Assembly: GCA_947034895.1 (NCBI GenBank)
Contig: OX344765.1
Span: forward strand, 8,995,001 to 9,059,000
Length of the DNA: 64,000 bases
DNA from: Rhytidiadelphus loreus
Taxonomy: Eukaryota; Streptophyta; Bryopsida; Hypnales; Hylocomiaceae
Direction: 5' to 3'
Part shown: positions 61,026 to 64,000 of the stretch, piece by piece
How positions within the stretch are numbered: the first letter of the stretch is position 1
How the letters are laid out: the number at the start of each line of letters is the position of its first letter
Program-made: the position numbers and the translations under genes
Notes under the pieces: model-generated
The model's input: only the letters and a program-made list of their open reading frames with translations
Told to the model about the DNA's origin: nothing
Databases searched by the model: none

Positions 61026-61949
61026 CCCCTAAAGGACCATTGTCCCCTCGGGGGACAAAATGGATTTTGGGTAGGTTCCTATGATCTCAATTTTTAATGA
61101 AACATTTTAAAGCTCTCTCATAAGATAGGAAAACTTATTAGCTTCATGGGAATATAAATTTTATTTCAATTGGTGCCCGGGAACAAAGTTATGGCATCTT
61201 AAGCATAATTTTCACATCACCGGGCAGAAAAATAAATCTACAAAAATTTGAAATTAATTTTGAAATTTTTTTTTCTTGAAGATCATATTTTTTTCTACAT
61301 GTGAAGCTTTGATTCATTCCATTTGGATTAGTAATGTGAAAGTTATGAACAATCTTGTTTTTCGGGCAACTTGAGCATCTTCTTGAAAAAATAACTTATA
61401 GAATTCAATTTTGAATTCAATTTTCACAATTTTTCACAATTTTTTTTTTGACAAGGTTAAGTTTTCTATTTAGAACAATCTCACCGTTGAGATTATTGTG
61501 TTTCAATACCATTTTAGAGCTATTAGCGATTTAGTTTTTCTTTCAATCTTGGACCTACTTCTACTCAACAATTTTTTAAAGAATGAAAATCAAGCGTGTT
61601 TTTTAAAAAAAAAAATTCCTAGACTTTCAACTCAATTGTTCAGCAAATTTTTTTTTTAATTCAAGATCCATGGTGCAAATTTTTTCCACAAATGGCATTC
61701 AAAGTCATCTGAAATTGCAGGCCAGTGTTCAAAAAAACTTTCTTTTTTCAACTTTGAATGCTAATATCTTCCAATCTGTACGGTTAAAATCCATGAAATT
61801 TTTATCACATGATCCTCAACTAGTAAAGTACAAGATCCTACGGTTAGATTCTAAAGACAAGTGTTTTGTTTTGTTTTTTTGGATGAATGCAGCAGAATTG
61901 ACAGTTTTGAGTAGTTTTTGACAAAAGAATGGCCTTGGTCCTTTAGGGG
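61026..61949. mobile_element. TTAA-flanked element, 924 bp
   Basis: TTAA at 61022-61025 and 61950-61953; ends CCCCTAAAGGACCATTG and GGTCCTTTAGGGG. This is the closest copy to element B, with the same orientation and the TTGTCCCC/GGGGGACAA subterminal hairpin. ORFs do not correspond between copies. Confidence 0.88.
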
Positions 61950-62799
61950 TTAATTTGATATTTATTTTTTATAGAAAAGAATAAAATCATAGGATGAAGA
62001 TTTTTTATTACAAATACAGGTTCTTGAGAACTAGCATTTTCCAATTCGATACTGAACTTCTTACAATTTAGCAATTTAAGTCATATCCTACTTCATTCTT
62101 CTAACTTTTTTTCCTAGCAAGAGATATATTAAAAAAAGAAATTGTTGAATTTTATTTATATATGTACCCAATTCACTTGTTTAACATATTAAGAGGGCTT
62201 AAAGTTCAAGGATCTACACATTTTAGGGTAAAAAGTTTCAAAACATGAGATTTAGGAAGAGTAAAAAACTATTTCTTTTTGAAATCCAAGCGTTTTTGTG
62301 TAGGATTTGGGAAGTTGTTCTATTTTGACATTTTAGGTTTAAAGTGTAGTTTATCAAATTAACTAAAAGATCTCCTTGCCCAAAATTTAGGGGTTTAGGA
62401 AAAAAATACTAATTAAGGTTTTTGTCTTGCTTTGGATACTAGTATTTTGAAAGTAGTATTGTTTTAGAACCTTCTAATTATCCAACTTTCCACTATGGGA
62501 TTGCCAAGGTGCAAAACTTATTTTATGAATTGATCTAACCTTTGCCAATGCAAATTACTATATTGTATTATTATTTTTCAAAGCAATGGATTAAAGTGCT
62601 CCCTTGCAAGGCATGATACTATTTTGTGTGGATATTTATTTATTCCAATAGAATACCCCATCCACTTGTAACAACATAACCAAACTACCAGTTAATCCTA
62701 ACTTATTCCTTAGTTGATTAAGGTAGGGACTCTCAAAGTACCACTTTATTTTGTCATATTATAGATATTGTTATTAGAATCTTTGAATTTTTAGCGTCA

Positions 62800-62934
62800 C
62801 TTACTTGCAAATGAAGAAAACTTTAATGCACCAAAACATGGTTCATTTGGATATTGTATGCAAGAGTTATAAAGGGTCAAAGTTCAATTTGGTAGAAGTT
62901 TTCTAATCTTGTCTTTAATAAAATTAGATGTTGA
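62800..62934. repeat. Truncated family (c) fragment
   Basis: Contains the interior boxes CATTTGGATATTGTATGCAA, TATAAAGGGTCAAAG and GGTAGAAGTTTTCTAAT. It is cut at TTGATTAA, where a TTAA-type left end starts. Confidence 0.6.
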
Positions 62935-62938
62935 TTAA

Positions 62939-63260
62939 CCCCTTGATCAGATTGTGGAGCCTATTTTGAACTTTTTGAGGATTGGGGCTAGCTCCATTCA
63001 CTCACAATTTGGAATTTTGGCATGAAATATTTGGAATGGATTATAATCATCATCACCTACATGAGAAGCTTTATTTTGCATTATATAAATAGTGCAAAAA
63101 TTAGATTTAAAAAAAAATTCAATGTCAAAACAAACAACTAAAAAGGTATTGTTTTAAAACAATGGGTCAAAAATTTACGTCATTGGAACTTTTCAATTCA
63201 TTCCAAGTACTCTGGAATTGAAATCTTTAGGCAAAACTCCTTGCGAGTGATTGCCAAAAC
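62939..63260. mobile_element. Left part of a TTAA-type element, right end missing
   Basis: After TTAA (62935-62938) the sequence CCCCTTGATCAGATTGTGGA is collinear with 59304-59530. Shared boxes include an AACTTTTTGAGGA-TGGG-like box, TGGATTATAATCATCATC-like and TCAATGTCAAA. No right terminus is found before similarity fades. Confidence 0.5.
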
Positions 63261-64000
63261 CACCGACACATTCAAAGTAATTGTGCAAAGAGCATTGAGG
63301 GTCAAAATGATTGATCAAAGTGCCATTGCATTGTGCATCCATTTTTGGCTTCTCCAAGACTAGCCATGGTACGAAGAGGCAAATGGAAATGCATGGAACA
63401 CCAATTCAATGTCAAGAAGAAGAGTGTGCACACAACAAACGACGACAATGCTAAAACAAGCTATTCTAAGCACATGATGCAAAGAGTAAATTTGACCAAA
63501 AATTGACTACAAGCATGAAATTTAGGATACCAAGCATATGGAGTTTGAGTAATCACCAACTTGCAAGGGCTGACACAATACATCATAGGGGCAAACATAA
63601 TATATCATAGTTTTAGGGTCTACCTTGAGTCCTTTCTTTTCCATGCATGTAGACACCAATGTTTCGTATATAGAGGTCAAAGACATGAAGATGTGCATAC
63701 CAATCAAGGAGTGATATTATTGTATGGAGAAGTCAACTTCAATCAGATAGGTGTCCTACACATGATAGGAAGAATCGTGGGTGTAGCATTTCGCTTGATT
63801 TTTATTGAGCTCCTTCTATAGAATTAAAATGAAATGCCGGAGAGAAATATAAGATTCATCCTACGTGAAGGTCACTCCACTATCTCTCGCTCTTCTTGGA
63901 GGGCTAGTTGGTTGCAAACTGTTGGGGAATTTTTTCTTTCCACGAATCAAAGAATTGAAGCTCTCATTAGGTCTAATACAAGGTCTAATGTGACCCCAAA
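63261..64000. other. No gene recognised to window end
   Basis: An 86-aa ORF (63561-63821, +) has no family resemblance and no upstream exons that I can support. Composition is less AT-rich than the neighbouring repeats. Confidence 0.35.

Overview
This is nuclear DNA of a green plant, most likely a non-seed land plant such as a bryophyte or lycophyte. The genes have many GT-AG introns. They encode a thylakoid-lumen PsbP-domain protein, a DUF630/DUF632 protein, a SRC2-like C2 protein and a pICln homologue. The soluble PAS-PAS hybrid histidine kinase is of a kind I recall from mosses and liverworts rather than flowering plants. Telo-box (AAACCCTAA) motifs lie near several genes. No species can be named from the sequence alone.

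Layout. The genes sit in three clusters. (1) 1-13 kb: an intronless C2-domain gene (+, 1746-2468), whose 3' end is followed by degenerate copies of itself, converges on a nine-exon hybrid histidine kinase (-, 10839-3990). (2) 29-38 kb: a six-exon pICln gene (-, 32811-29462) and an eleven-exon PsbP-domain gene (+, 33185-37606) are head to head across 373 bp. (3) 41-46 kb: a seven-exon DUF630/DUF632 gene (-, 45753-41049). I reconstructed exons from splice sites and reading phase; each of these multi-exon models closes in frame from start to stop.

The rest (about 13-27 kb, 38-40 kb and 48-64 kb) is AT-rich and I recognise no gene in it. It is built from several layers of short, apparently non-autonomous elements: (a) a family with CCCCTAAAGGACC-type inverted ends, always flanked by TTAA, with four members of 923-925 bp; (b) a 410-bp family with AGGTAGT...ACTACCT ends flanked by TA; (c) a roughly 240-bp family with CCAAACYGCCA-type ends; (d) a Stowaway-like element in a kinase intron and a relative in a DUF632-gene intron; and tandem arrays of about 83, 118, 180, 235 and 390 bp.

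The clearest new observation is at 13.4-16.3 kb. There, one 410-bp element and two TTAA elements interrupt a 180-bp tandem array. Removing them restores the array spacing (182 against 183 bp), so the window itself contains the 'empty site' that proves TA and TTAA target duplications. TTAA with CCC-starting ends is the hallmark of piggyBac-type transposition.

The genes do not form a pathway. The histidine kinase is a cytosolic-type multistep phosphorelay sensor, pICln belongs to snRNP assembly, the PsbP-domain protein to photosystem assembly, and the C2 and DUF630/632 proteins are membrane-associated signalling or scaffold types.
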